Shown piece after piece: positions 24,979 through 35,377 of a stretch of 64,000 nt of DNA. Within the stretch, counting starts at the first letter, position 1; the number at the start of each line of letters is the position of its first letter. The DNA is from DASRAJ01 sp035638255 (GTDB lineage: Bacteria > Bacteroidota > Bacteroidia > Chitinophagales > UBA10324): contig DASRAJ010000087.1 in the NCBI GenBank assembly GCA_035638255.1, forward strand, positions 38,442 to 102,441, in the 5' to 3' direction. The notes under the pieces were generated by a model. That model did not search any database and was not told the origin of the DNA. It saw only the letters and a program-made list of their open reading frames with translations. Made by a program: the position numbers and the translations under genes.

Positions 24979-27900
24979 ATGAAAACTCACATTATTCCCT
25001 GCAAATATTTTTTGAGGTTTTTTTTGCAAATATTCTTAGTGGCTATTCCATTATTTCTCGAAGCGCAATCATCTGGTGACTATAGAACTCATGGGTTTGT
25101 CACTTTATTAAGTGCCACAAATTGGCAAATTTTTAATGGTTCAACTTGGGTATTTGCATCTGTACCTCCAAAGGGCTTGATAGCTTCCGCTAATAAAGTG
25201 ACAATAGACTCAACCTATAGTTGCACGGTTGATACTGATGCAACCTGGGGCTCGCTTGAAATATTAGCGCCCCCTTTCAACGGTACTACAACGTTAGTAA
25301 TCAGTGCATTCACTTTGACCATAATTGGGGATATTGAATTGACAGGGGGATCTTCGGCAAGTCGAAAAAGTAAACTGACCTTTAGCAATTCTTCAGGTAT
25401 ATTGGACTTATCTGGTAATATCATAATTGGCAACAACGGAACTGCAGGCACTGCTTTGTTGGACATGAGCAATGCATCTAATTATGCAAGTTTGCTAAGA
25501 ATAAAAGGAACGCTTACTAAAAATTCAGACGGTGTATTTACTGCAGGTAATAACAGCACTGTTGACTTCAATAGTAGCAGCTCGCAAACAATAGCAGCAC
25601 TAACTTATGCGAATCTTACTACTTCAGTCAATGGATTCAAGAGTTTAAGCGGCGCAACTACTGTAAGTTCAGTTCTTAATGTTATTGGCTCCTCGACACT
25701 TGATCTTGGAACCAACTCATTAACTCTCACAGGTAATGGAACTCCGTTAGTTGTATTGGGATCATTGAATGCCGGAAGTTCAACTGTAAATTTTCATGGC
25801 ACGAGTAATCAAAATATTCCCACTCTTACTTTCTACAATCTCACAACAGACAACACAGGTGGCGTAACGCTAACTGGCGACATCCTAATCAATAATGATC
25901 TTAATTTGGTCAATGGTAGATTAGATATCGGAACCCGCATATTGACCTTGGGCAATAATGCTTTTTTCGCTAACGTTACTTTTAACAACTCAAGAATGAT
26001 TGTCGCTAATGGTGGAGGTTGGGTGAGGAAAATGGCAACATCCTCAACACAGGCATCTTTGCTTTTTCCAATTGGAGATAATTCACCAAAGTATTCACCG
26101 ATTACCCTCACATTTAGCGGCGGAACATACAATGACTCTGTAAGTGTCAAAGTCACGAATGCAAAACATCCAAACAATGCAAACACGATCCACTATCTTA
26201 AACGGTACTGGACAGTGCATTGCGGATATTCCGGTTTTTCTTGCGATTTGGTTGCGAAGTATAATGATCCCGCTGACATATTTGGCACAGAGGCTAATCT
26301 CTTGATGGGTAAATGGGATGGGGCTACACCATGGACAGAATTTTCTTCTTCCATTAATACTTCTCAGAATACTCTTGCAGCAGCAGGCATAACATCCTTT
26401 TCTGATTTTACAGGAATTGACGGAGCTAGTCCGAGTGTCTCCATTACTGCAACACCCGGTCCTACTGTCTGTCAGTCTACTCTCTTGACACTAACAGCAA
26501 ATGTAACTGCTGATCCATCTTCACCAATAGAGTATCTTTGGGATACTGGTGATGATACTTCATTTATTCAGCCACCATCAAATAATATTGGGACTGCAAC
26601 CTATAATGTTACCGTGACAGATGTCAACGGGTTAACAGCTTCTTCTGCAATAACAATAACTGTGAGTCCGTTGCCTACTGCTTCAATAAGTGGCGACACT
26701 GCTGTTTGCCAAGGTGCTCAGCAACCATTAATTACTTTTATAGGTGACAATGGCACCGCTCCATATACTTTTACCTATGATCTTAACGGGAATACTTATT
26801 CAATAAATTCAAATAATGGCCCCAACCCAGTGAACAAGGCCTTACCAGTCAATACAAGTACTCCTGACACATTTGTATTTACTCTATTAAATGTTGAAGA
26901 CGCATTAGGATGCCAACAATTCTATGGTGAATATTACGCGACGGTTGTTGTTAATCCTTTACCTTCAGTTGAGATTGCGGCTAATCCAAACCTCATCGTT
27001 TGTAAAGGTGACACTGTTCATTTGCTCGCTAATCCGGCAGGTGGTACCCTACCTTACAATTATCTGTGGAGTACTTTTGAAACTGTTGATGCAATCACGG
27101 TGAACACGTCTGATACATTTTCAGTTGAAGTAACAGATTTGAATAATTGTTCTAATTCTGATTCTGTATTTGTGACAGTTAATGATACGCCTCACATTCA
27201 AATAGTTTCAAATTATCCTGATGTGATTTGCTCTGAAGCTCAAACTTCGATTGACCTTCAGACAGATAATTCAAATGCGTTTTATGTTTGGACTAGAAGT
27301 ATTAATCCCTATATAGCAGGGGCAAGTTCCGGTACTGTAACTTATGGATGGGGTAAAATTGATACAATGCTTACCAATTCTTTTTGCGATGAATTGCCAA
27401 CCACATTCACGATTTACGCTTTGCTTGGCGCATGTAAAAGTTATGATGATACCACCACCGTTACAGTTCGACCAAGACCAGAGATTTCTTTCTTGGATAC
27501 ATCACCTTATCCGTTTTGTAATGAAAGTTCAACAGTCATTACTCTTGATGCTATCTACAATGGCAGTTGCCAAAATGATTCAATTTTCTGGTGGAGAGTC
27601 GATAACCCCTACATTCAATCGCAAATTAATTCTGACACAATAAATAGCTTTCAAACAATTATTGCACAGCAGTTAACTAACATTTCAAACACGGATCAAA
27701 GTGGTACATTTCGTTTTTATTCTTTCCTCAATGGTTGTTACAGTGATACACTTGATACAACTATTATTGTTCATCCCATAACTATTGTTATAAACTTATC
27801 AGCCGAATCCTCGCTCTGTTCGGAAGACACTTTTCATTTTGCTTTTTCGGATACCGTAGTTAATTCTTATCATAAATGGACTCGGATGAATTCAGAATTA

Positions 27901-29613
27901 ACCGGTGAACTGATGGATAGTTTTCTTTCCGCAAATGTTACAAGTTTTGAACTATCGCTTGTTAATGGAGAAAGCATTCCGCTTTACGACACGATCATAG
28001 TTTATTCTTATTATTCTGACACTTGTGAAGGTATTAGCGACACCATCATAATTACTGTTAAGCCAATTCCACATTTAACAGTAACGCCGATGGATACTAT
28101 TGTTTGCGATGGTCAACCTGTCACGCTCAACTTAACTTCAACTATTAGCCTTAATCCCAACGACTTTAGTTGGACTTCAAGCGGAACTGGGAGTGCGTAT
28201 CCGCCTTTAGGTGATAGTTCTTTTAATGGAGGTTCTTTCTTTCTAGCCTTCGATTCATTAATTAATGTTTTTCCCAAAGACATTGCGGATAATATTGTAA
28301 TAACAATCGGAATGTCATCTCTTGAATGTGCGGATAGTTCAGATACAGTGAACATTCACGTTCAGGTAAATCCAATACCGGTGTTAGATCCTATTCCTCA
28401 ATTAACTATCTGCTCTCACGATTCAACTTCCGCCATAAATTTTTATAACTATGTGAATACTGTAGCCGCAAATACAACTTTCAACTATTCAGTTTCAGCA
28501 AGTGACCCTGAAAATGTTTTTCCTGATTCGAATGGTATTGCAATTCCTTTCACATCTGGTTTTGGAGTTACGAGTATTCCATCTCAAAAAATAATTAATC
28601 TCACATTAACTCCGCAAACAGTAACTTATTCAATTGTACCTGTATTTATTGATAACTCCTCGTGTGCTGGCGAAACCATATATTACGTTATTACTGTTAA
28701 CCCTTTACCTGACCATACGTCGCTGATCCTGCCGGAAGAAAATAACATTTGTCAAAATTTCGGAGGGCAATATTTTTCTGTAAGCAATCCTACTGCAATT
28801 CATTTCGATTGGGATGCCGATTTATCTCTTCCTTATCAACTAGGTAGTCAGGTGAATGATGATAATCACAACGCTTTAATCTTCTTTAATCAAATTGCTC
28901 AAGGTGAAGTAACGATATTTGTGACAGCAGAAAATTCATATAGCTGCAAAAGAACAGATTGCTTGCCCTATCATATTGAACACACTGATAACTCCGGATC
29001 GGATCCTATCTCCCCATCTGTCGTGCTTCAAACAGATGCTGTAAATCATATTCTTTCATGCTTCAACAGCGATGTGAATACTGTTGGCTTTGATCATGCA
29101 TATTTGTGGGGGACCTATGACAAGGAACATTTGAATGAAGGCAGTGATGCTAATCAATATAATCAGATATGGATTGTTGGAAACACTTTTAATTCTGACA
29201 GTCTTATTTATTGGGTTCTAACAAATAAAGACGGATGCCAATCGCGATCGTTTTATGATCCTCCGGATGCAGCAGCACTTCCTCATACTGTTGCGGAGGC
29301 ATCTTGTACGATTGACCCCCCACCATTGATAATTTTTGTTCAGGATATATCTGATAAGTCAGACGTTTATACCTATTTGTTTCCGAATCCTAATATGGGG
29401 TTGTTCACCTTAAAAGTGAATTTGGATGATTCTCGCGAAACAACAATCCTCCTATATGATATTTTGGGTAAGTGTTATTACGGCAATAGTTTTTCAAGCG
29501 CGAGGTTGCAAAATGGAGTTCAATTGAGTTTGTCACTTGAAAAAGGAATTTATTTTATGCGTGCAGTTAGTGAAAATGGTAAATCAGTAGTGACCAAATT
29601 CATTGTTCAATAA
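24979..29613 (+). CDS. Very large T9SS-sorted surface protein with Ig/PKD-like repeats
   Basis: A 1544-residue exported protein with a long signal sequence (YFLRFFLQIFLVAIPLFLEAQ). Residues about 40-430 are Asn/Thr/Ser-rich beta repeats with periodic FN.S/NLT.. motifs, probably a beta-helix or stacked sandwich. From about 490 on there are many PKD/Ig-like modules marked by V-C-x-G/S and VTV.P.P patterns (for example TVCQSTLLTLTANV, SGDTAVCQGAQQP). The last 80 residues are a Por/T9SS sorting domain (YLFPNPNMGLFTLKVNL, LYDILGKCYY, LEKGIYFMRAV), so type IX secretion should export and anchor it. Its stop lies 10 nt before the next start, linking it to the T6SS-side operon. Confidence 0.88.
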   Translation: MKTHIIPCKYFLRFFLQIFLVAIPLFLEAQSSGDYRTHGFVTLLSATNWQIFNGSTWVFASVPPKGLIASANKVTIDSTYSCTVDTDATWGSLEILAPPFNGTTTLVISAFTLTIIGDIELTGGSSASRKSKLTFSNSSGILDLSGNIIIGNNGTAGTALLDMSNASNYASLLRIKGTLTKNSDGVFTAGNNSTVDFNSSSSQTIAALTYANLTTSVNGFKSLSGATTVSSVLNVIGSSTLDLGTNSLTLTGNGTPLVVLGSLNAGSSTVNFHGTSNQNIPTLTFYNLTTDNTGGVTLTGDILINNDLNLVNGRLDIGTRILTLGNNAFFANVTFNNSRMIVANGGGWVRKMATSSTQASLLFPIGDNSPKYSPITLTFSGGTYNDSVSVKVTNAKHPNNANTIHYLKRYWTVHCGYSGFSCDLVAKYNDPADIFGTEANLLMGKWDGATPWTEFSSSINTSQNTLAAAGITSFSDFTGIDGASPSVSITATPGPTVCQSTLLTLTANVTADPSSPIEYLWDTGDDTSFIQPPSNNIGTATYNVTVTDVNGLTASSAITITVSPLPTASISGDTAVCQGAQQPLITFIGDNGTAPYTFTYDLNGNTYSINSNNGPNPVNKALPVNTSTPDTFVFTLLNVEDALGCQQFYGEYYATVVVNPLPSVEIAANPNLIVCKGDTVHLLANPAGGTLPYNYLWSTFETVDAITVNTSDTFSVEVTDLNNCSNSDSVFVTVNDTPHIQIVSNYPDVICSEAQTSIDLQTDNSNAFYVWTRSINPYIAGASSGTVTYGWGKIDTMLTNSFCDELPTTFTIYALLGACKSYDDTTTVTVRPRPEISFLDTSPYPFCNESSTVITLDAIYNGSCQNDSIFWWRVDNPYIQSQINSDTINSFQTIIAQQLTNISNTDQSGTFRFYSFLNGCYSDTLDTTIIVHPITIVINLSAESSLCSEDTFHFAFSDTVVNSYHKWTRMNSELTGELMDSFLSANVTSFELSLVNGESIPLYDTIIVYSYYSDTCEGISDTIIITVKPIPHLTVTPMDTIVCDGQPVTLNLTSTISLNPNDFSWTSSGTGSAYPPLGDSSFNGGSFFLAFDSLINVFPKDIADNIVITIGMSSLECADSSDTVNIHVQVNPIPVLDPIPQLTICSHDSTSAINFYNYVNTVAANTTFNYSVSASDPENVFPDSNGIAIPFTSGFGVTSIPSQKIINLTLTPQTVTYSIVPVFIDNSSCAGETIYYVITVNPLPDHTSLILPEENNICQNFGGQYFSVSNPTAIHFDWDADLSLPYQLGSQVNDDNHNALIFFNQIAQGEVTIFVTAENSYSCKRTDCLPYHIEHTDNSGSDPISPSVVLQTDAVNHILSCFNSDVNTVGFDHAYLWGTYDKEHLNEGSDANQYNQIWIVGNTFNSDSLIYWVLTNKDGCQSRSFYDPPDAAALPHTVAEASCTIDPPPLIIFVQDISDKSDVYTYLFPNPNMGLFTLKVNLDDSRETTILLYDILGKCYYGNSFSSARLQNGVQLSLSLEKGIYFMRAVSENGKSVVTKFIVQ

Positions 29614-29623
29614 AGCGAAAACA

Positions 29624-31294
29624 ATGAAAAAGAAACTACTTCTAATTTTTTTTTCTTTCATGACGACCTATTCATTTGGTCAGGAATTAACATGGAAGCA
29701 GAGGTTTACAATCCTGCAAGCGATTGATAAAACTATTGATGACTATGAACAATTTCTGCCGTTATCGGATCCTGATAACTTTGATAGTATAGGAACTCAT
29801 GCTCTGAATTCTTTCCGTAAATTATTTGACGTTAATGCAGGTATTTTCGATGATATGTGTCCCTCTATTTTTGATGGCAACTACGATAATCCGATGCTAT
29901 TCGGTGAAAAACAAATTGATGATTATCTGGCGAACATAAAGCGTAACTATCCTTCGGGATTTACTTCTGCAATCATTACTAATGTGGCGGTAGACTACAC
30001 GGATATGATCTCGCAGCGCGCCGTATATGTACTAATTGAAAAAAAAATCACCGCAACCACGAAACCGGTTGGGGTTGAGTTGAACTCCGCAATGAGAAGA
30101 AATAGATGGAGGATTGAAGTTACTGACACTGTGGAATTGGTGCTTGGAATTTCAAAAGATTTTAATTCAGTTCTGATAAAAAGAATTACTCATGATGGGG
30201 CATCTCCATCCTTCAAAATTCAAAATGATGAAGACAACGACTTCGTTATTGATAAAGGATCAGATGCTCTTGACAAGTGTCCAAACTTTCACGGATATAT
30301 AAAGTGGAATGGCTGCGATTATCCACAAGGTCCTGCGGTCACTGGTTTTATTCTTGCCGGACTTGGTGGAACTATTGGAAACTCGTATAAAGGGTTTGGA
30401 GAAAACTCCCCTGATCAAAATTATGTAACAGATTATGGAGTGAGTAATCCGCAATCAAAAAAAAGCTTTGGTTTTGGGCAATCGGCAGCATTTCAGCTTG
30501 AGTGGTTTCCAGGCAGGGATAGGCATTGGGGAGTAGGTGCTGGAGCGGATTTTTTTCATACTTCAGATGATATAAGTGTTCCTAAATATAAAGCAATTTA
30601 TAGTTCGACAGACACATTTGGTACTCCCTTCACTCAACTAATCTCAAGCAAGGATGGTATTGAAGAAAAAATAGAATTTTATTCAATTACACCAGCAATA
30701 TATGCAAAATATAAGAGGTCATTTGCCGAAAATAGCAGGTGGGGCTGGAAAATAAACGCCGGTGTTGGCTACCGTTTGTATCCTAATTTATCCACAGTAA
30801 AAGTAGAAAAAGCTACATTCAGCTACGAGGCGATTTATTCATATAACGGTGGAAATATAGGAGTCGCTGATGATAATTCTTCTGATGACATTCGGATGGT
30901 TGAATCTTTTATTGACTCAACATCCGGCAAAGGGACTGCTGCTGCTTTGATTCATCAATTAGATAGTTTGGGCTATAATGTTCGTATTAATCAACCCTTT
31001 GAAAACTCGAATTACCCTGTTAATTATCTTAAGGGTGGGTTTACATTTATTTTTGAACCAACGATTACTCATCAATGGAAAAACAAAAGTATCTATTGGA
31101 ACTTTGGATTACAGTTACTTTTTGATGTGCCTGTTAAGAATAATAATACGGGTTCTTATAAACTTACTGATAAAAAGTATGAATACAATACTTTGCTCGC
31201 AGGAGTCGGGAGCATTAGCAATACCTATGTTGGATTTACGGTGGGATTGTCGCTAAGCTTGGTGAAGGGATACGAACAAGTAAACACTCATTAA
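29624..31294 (+). CDS. Outer-membrane beta-barrel protein with TSP3-like calcium motif
   Basis: From ATG 29624 (MKKKLLLIFFSFMTTYSFGQ, a signal peptide) the protein is 556 aa. The first 200 residues are a soluble periplasmic domain. A short DNDFVIDKGSDALDKCPNF motif with a later GCD is a degenerate thrombospondin type 3 repeat as in OmpA-like proteins. The rest alternates amphipathic strands rich in Gly and aromatics (AAFQLEWFPGRDRHWGVGAG, YWNFGLQLLFDVPVKN) and ends in VGFTVGLSLSLVKGYEQ, consistent with an outer-membrane barrel. It lies 10 nt after the surface protein and 17 nt before the next gene. It could be the outer-membrane part of the apparatus encoded here; this is inference. Confidence 0.78.
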   Translation: MKKKLLLIFFSFMTTYSFGQELTWKQRFTILQAIDKTIDDYEQFLPLSDPDNFDSIGTHALNSFRKLFDVNAGIFDDMCPSIFDGNYDNPMLFGEKQIDDYLANIKRNYPSGFTSAIITNVAVDYTDMISQRAVYVLIEKKITATTKPVGVELNSAMRRNRWRIEVTDTVELVLGISKDFNSVLIKRITHDGASPSFKIQNDEDNDFVIDKGSDALDKCPNFHGYIKWNGCDYPQGPAVTGFILAGLGGTIGNSYKGFGENSPDQNYVTDYGVSNPQSKKSFGFGQSAAFQLEWFPGRDRHWGVGAGADFFHTSDDISVPKYKAIYSSTDTFGTPFTQLISSKDGIEEKIEFYSITPAIYAKYKRSFAENSRWGWKINAGVGYRLYPNLSTVKVEKATFSYEAIYSYNGGNIGVADDNSSDDIRMVESFIDSTSGKGTAAALIHQLDSLGYNVRINQPFENSNYPVNYLKGGFTFIFEPTITHQWKNKSIYWNFGLQLLFDVPVKNNNTGSYKLTDKKYEYNTLLAGVGSISNTYVGFTVGLSLSLVKGYEQVNTH

Positions 31295-31311
31295 AGATAA
31301 TTTGGTTAACT

Positions 31312-32241
31312 ATGGACAAAAGAATCTTTATGCTGTTGGGGGCTATCATTATTATTGGTGGAGTTGTGGTGCTGGTGCGTTATCTTCTAAGCTCAAATGA
31401 CTCAGGATTCGACTGTAGCAAAGTAAGTGTACAAATTTTTCCGCAAGAAGCTGAAGTTCGAGATACCATTTCGCTATATTGCCAGGCAACAGGAGCAAAG
31501 CAGCTCTTATGGGAATTTGATGATGGAGGTAAGAGCAGCGATTCAACTGTGAAACATGTTTTTCAGAACGAGGGGAAACATGCAATTAAGCTATCAGTTA
31601 ATGAGTCCTGTATAAGTACATACTATATAAAGATCAATCCTCAATATTCTGATTCAGGCCATTCAGTTGTAATCCGAATAGAGGGACCCGATAAAGTTTA
31701 TGCTGGCGAAAGAGTTCAATTCAAGTCTATTGTTGAAGGTGGCAGCGAAAAGGAGATTCAGTACTCCTGGAAATTTGGTGAGTCTGGAAAATCAGAAGAT
31801 TCAAAAGAAAAAGATCCTTACTATACATTTCAATATCCTAATCAAGAGGGCTTTAAGATTTCTTTATTCACTACAGCATCATTGAATACAGCTTACAAAA
31901 CTGTGATAGTAATGAACCCGCGGCAGAATGATTCTAAGAGCAAAAACGGATCCTCCAGCAAAAAACTTCCGAGTGGGGATGAAATCAAAACAAAATTGCA
32001 ATTTGCTGCCGATAATGGAAATTATTCGGGTGCTGATTTAGCTTGGTTTAAGGAATATTTTCTTGGGTCAACTTTAATAAATATTACTTGCAATATTAAA
32101 GGAGTAAATCGTCTCGACAAGCTTTTCGAAAAATTCCAGGTAAACTCGAATCATTATACAATTGTTAAAGCAACTCCTAAATATGACAATGGGCTCGGTA
32201 AGGTGACATCAATAAATATTATCGTTAATGAAAAAAACTAA
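31312..32241 (+). CDS. Single-pass membrane protein with PKD-like domains (T6SS-iii membrane-complex candidate)
   Basis: A 309-residue protein with an N-terminal anchor (MLLGAIIIIGGVVVLVRYLL) and an extracytoplasmic part. Two PKD-like domains are visible: KQLLWEFDDGGKSSDSTVKH near 65 and IQYSWKFGESGKSEDS near 150. Each has the W.F.DG..S.. pattern and a following H.F or Y.F strand. A Ser/Lys-rich linker leads to a C-terminal domain of about 90 residues. It lies in the operon ending in the TssR-like and ABC genes. PKD-containing membrane proteins occur in Bacteroidota T6SS loci (TssP-type), but I cannot confirm the identity. Confidence 0.72.
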   Translation: MDKRIFMLLGAIIIIGGVVVLVRYLLSSNDSGFDCSKVSVQIFPQEAEVRDTISLYCQATGAKQLLWEFDDGGKSSDSTVKHVFQNEGKHAIKLSVNESCISTYYIKINPQYSDSGHSVVIRIEGPDKVYAGERVQFKSIVEGGSEKEIQYSWKFGESGKSEDSKEKDPYYTFQYPNQEGFKISLFTTASLNTAYKTVIVMNPRQNDSKSKNGSSSKKLPSGDEIKTKLQFAADNGNYSGADLAWFKEYFLGSTLINITCNIKGVNRLDKLFEKFQVNSNHYTIVKATPKYDNGLGKVTSINIIVNEKN

Positions 32242-32244
32242 GAG

Positions 32245-32922
32245 ATGTTAAAATTTTCTTTCTTCCTGATTCTGTTTGGGTTTGAGCAATGTTTTATAAT
32301 GGCTCAATCCTCATCAGAAGTTCGGAGTTATCGTTCTCTCGACTTAATTGTGGTTGACAATAGTCAGCCTGACGGAAATGGAATGGAGTTATCAGAAAGG
32401 CAATTTCTTCAGCTGCAATCATTAGTAGACGAGATTCACGATAAACAACCGCCATCAGAAACGCTTTTTGTGTTTTATGTTTGTAATCGCTCAAAGCTTA
32501 GCGATGTTACCGATATTAAGTCTCGACTCAAGTACGTGAATGATCTGCAGGATTCGCGGAATGATTTACCTGCTAATTTTACTGTGGACAGAAATGCGAT
32601 TCTGAATAAAATCTTAAAGAATATGGATGAATTTTCCATTATTGACAAAATCAATATTTACTACTTTTTCCCGCCTAAATTTTTCGAACAAAATAACTTT
32701 GCTAATAAAGTTGATGCCGCAAAATTTATCAATTACCTATCAAGTGAGTTAAGCGCCCTGACTGATGAAAATATAAAGGTAAATGTTGAGTTTTATATTC
32801 CCTTTTATCTTGACAATATTACTTCGGAATCAGTAAAAGCAACATTAGAATCATTAGGAAATTTTCAAAACAGTAATGACAAATTCAAAAACGTTAATCT
32901 CGATGTTCAAATTGCGAACTAA
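32245..32922 (+). CDS. Exported protein of unknown function in the TssR operon
   Basis: A 225-residue protein with a signal peptide (FSFFLILFGFEQCFIMAQ). The mature part alternates helices and strands with LDLIVVDNSQPDG near 33, LFVFYVCNRSKLSD near 75 and KINIYYFFPPKFFE near 138. The pattern resembles a Rossmann-like or von Willebrand A-like fold, without a clear MIDAS motif. It starts 3 nt after the PKD-like gene and overlaps the TssR-like gene by 20 nt, so it is almost certainly co-expressed with them. Confidence 0.68.
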   Translation: MLKFSFFLILFGFEQCFIMAQSSSEVRSYRSLDLIVVDNSQPDGNGMELSERQFLQLQSLVDEIHDKQPPSETLFVFYVCNRSKLSDVTDIKSRLKYVNDLQDSRNDLPANFTVDRNAILNKILKNMDEFSIIDKINIYYFFPPKFFEQNNFANKVDAAKFINYLSSELSALTDENIKVNVEFYIPFYLDNITSESVKATLESLGNFQNSNDKFKNVNLDVQIAN

Positions 32923-35377
32923 ATATCTCTGCATATCTCTTTTTACGCTCTCGTTATTCTCAATTGTTCCTGGATCAATGTATGCCCAGCAGCAAACAGT
33001 TGGTAAAAATGCAAGAGTCCTGGCTATTCCTGACATTTGGAAAAGTCCGGACGGCTCGATAAATACTCCCCTTAACTATGAAGGAAGTAAACTTTTTGTT
33101 TATTCCGATCGGGAGGATAACCCAGCGTATGCTTCTCCCGGAAGCGCGACAATTATAAATCGCGCTAAATTTCTCCAGTGCTTCTTTGCAGTTGAGGAAA
33201 GCCCTGACAAATTATATTTAAAACTAGTTGCTTTTGACAATGATCTTTACAGCAATGTCAGAAGCACCGGCAAAGAGAATAGGTTACCTCCTGATGCAAA
33301 AGTTTTCGGATGGATCAAGAAAGAAAATCTTTTACTGTGGCAGCGCTGTCTTGTTGACCCGAAAACCAAAATTTCCAAAAAAGCATTGGCAATTATTAAC
33401 GATACATCTGTTCTCAGTCACCTTGGAAGATGGATTAGCGAAGAGAAAGGAACGCTTAGAATTTATAGTGATCCTGATTTAGCTGAGAATACTCAAAATG
33501 AAAATCAGATCCGGCTCGCTCAATTCATGTTCATATATAAAGAAGATCGAGGTAATTACCTTGTAGGGGTAGCACCAAGTTTTGGTACACAGGAAATTAT
33601 CTATAAAGTATATGGTTGGGTTTCAAAAAATGTTGTTGTAAAGTGGTTTGATCGGGTTTGTTATGAACCAAATTGGGAGACCCAAGCGTATAACGAGAGA
33701 ATGTCTAAGGGAATAAAAGCAAGCGCTTTTCTTGACCCGGATGATGCGAAGCAGTTTTACTCTAATAAGCCAGCGCAAAAAGACCCCATTTGGGATAAAG
33801 ACCCAATGTCCGGTAATCGGGCAGATCCTTATGATAAGCGATTTCCGCTTCTTGATATAGATAAGAATTCGGGCATTATTTCTACTGGAATTGTATCAGA
33901 CATTGTAGACAAATCAGGAGATAGCATTTTATCATCTACAGATCAGTCAAATACCGCAAAAGCAACTGCAGAGAGTTTGATTCAGGAAAAGCGGAACATT
34001 AATATCGTTTTTGTTATAAACGGAGACCCTGGCCTTCGCAATTATTTTGTACCACTTCAGGACGCTATTGACCAAAGTGCAAAATGGATTTCGGACCGTG
34101 AATACAATAATAATAACTTCAATCTTGGCGCAGTGGTTTATTACCCAAAGAGCAAGGGTGAGGAAGATGCAACCAAGGTTAAAGATCTGTCTAATAATTA
34201 TGAAGACGTTGTCACGTTCATTCGAAGTCAACTTAACAATACGACTGCTACAACCTCCTCTCTTGACTGTTCACTCTTTAAAGGAATTGATGATGCTCTT
34301 CGTATGTTTAGTGATAGGAAAACTCAAACGAACTATCTTGTGATTATAGGCAGTACCGGCGGAGAAAGAAACTCATCAGCAGAATCTGCTCTCATTGATA
34401 AAATGAGTCATACTACTACAGGAGTAATAGGTTTTCAAGTTAATACAGGAGAGGATCCTGAATTTGGAAACTTTCGCCTTATACTTAGTACGATGATGAA
34501 ACAGGCGGCTCTGAAAATTAACACTCAATCTACATCAGATTTGAATAAGAATACACTCACAAAACTTAAAAACCTTGAACCATTATTTAATGCCAATCCA
34601 AATAATACCAGGTATTCGCTAGACTATCCTATATCCTCTCCATTAGATGGATACTTAAGAGCCGCACAAATAGGAAAGCAAATGGAGGTATCTATACTGA
34701 CAGAAACTCTAAAAGATATTGTCGAACGCTCAGATTCTGAAACGGAAAGAAATGTTGCAATGGCTAATAACCTGAGTTCCGGAGCTGGAGAAAAAATTTA
34801 TGAGCTCAATGCAATGATGCGCAGATATATGGCTGAAATCGTTGGGGCAGGTATTTCTCCTCAAGTTATGCAAAAATTAGCTTCAGGAAGTTTTCAATTT
34901 TTTATCCGATGTTACTTTAAATCTAAGCATTCTAATTTGCAGTCTGATGTTTTTAAGCCGGTATTACTTATGACAAATGAAGAAGTGGTTGGTTTGCAAA
35001 AAGCACTTAAAGCGTTTACAAATGGTGGAACAGAAGATGAACAACGAGACGCTTTTTATGATGCGTATAAAGCAATATATATGGCCTATACCGGATCTAA
35101 GGAAATCGATCCAAACACATTTGCAAAACTCACAGCAGCAGATGTTCAGGCAGTAATTTCAGGTAACATTTCAGATGTGGCTTCCAAAATCCTGAAAGAC
35201 TACAAAATGGATGATATTAAATTAGCAAGAGGATTAAAATCGGGAGACTTTGACAAACTAAGACAATATTTTAATCAAAGAATTGGCTCATTCAATCGTT
35301 TTGTAAATTCCGAAGGCACTTCATTTTCTTTCGAAGACGAGAAATACTATTGGGTACCTATTGATGACATTCCATGA
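32903..35377 (+). CDS. tssR: TssR-like T6SS protein (subtype iii) with vWA-like region
   Basis: From ATG 32903 the protein is 824 aa with a signal peptide (FTLSLFSIVPGSMYAQ). The first 300 residues contain SH3-like strands with the conserved-looking PLNYEGSKLFVYSDREDNPA and LGRWISEEKGTLRIYSDPD. A von Willebrand A-like region follows (INIVFVINGDPGLRNYFVPL, then YLVIIGSTGGERN); its MIDAS serines are not canonical. The C-terminal 250 residues are helical. The size, periplasmic location and motifs match TssR, a Bacteroidota-specific component thought to take part in the membrane/periplasmic complex that replaces TssJLM. It overlaps both neighbours. Confidence 0.72.
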   Translation: MFKLRTKYLCISLFTLSLFSIVPGSMYAQQQTVGKNARVLAIPDIWKSPDGSINTPLNYEGSKLFVYSDREDNPAYASPGSATIINRAKFLQCFFAVEESPDKLYLKLVAFDNDLYSNVRSTGKENRLPPDAKVFGWIKKENLLLWQRCLVDPKTKISKKALAIINDTSVLSHLGRWISEEKGTLRIYSDPDLAENTQNENQIRLAQFMFIYKEDRGNYLVGVAPSFGTQEIIYKVYGWVSKNVVVKWFDRVCYEPNWETQAYNERMSKGIKASAFLDPDDAKQFYSNKPAQKDPIWDKDPMSGNRADPYDKRFPLLDIDKNSGIISTGIVSDIVDKSGDSILSSTDQSNTAKATAESLIQEKRNINIVFVINGDPGLRNYFVPLQDAIDQSAKWISDREYNNNNFNLGAVVYYPKSKGEEDATKVKDLSNNYEDVVTFIRSQLNNTTATTSSLDCSLFKGIDDALRMFSDRKTQTNYLVIIGSTGGERNSSAESALIDKMSHTTTGVIGFQVNTGEDPEFGNFRLILSTMMKQAALKINTQSTSDLNKNTLTKLKNLEPLFNANPNNTRYSLDYPISSPLDGYLRAAQIGKQMEVSILTETLKDIVERSDSETERNVAMANNLSSGAGEKIYELNAMMRRYMAEIVGAGISPQVMQKLASGSFQFFIRCYFKSKHSNLQSDVFKPVLLMTNEEVVGLQKALKAFTNGGTEDEQRDAFYDAYKAIYMAYTGSKEIDPNTFAKLTAADVQAVISGNISDVASKILKDYKMDDIKLARGLKSGDFDKLRQYFNQRIGSFNRFVNSEGTSFSFEDEKYYWVPIDDIP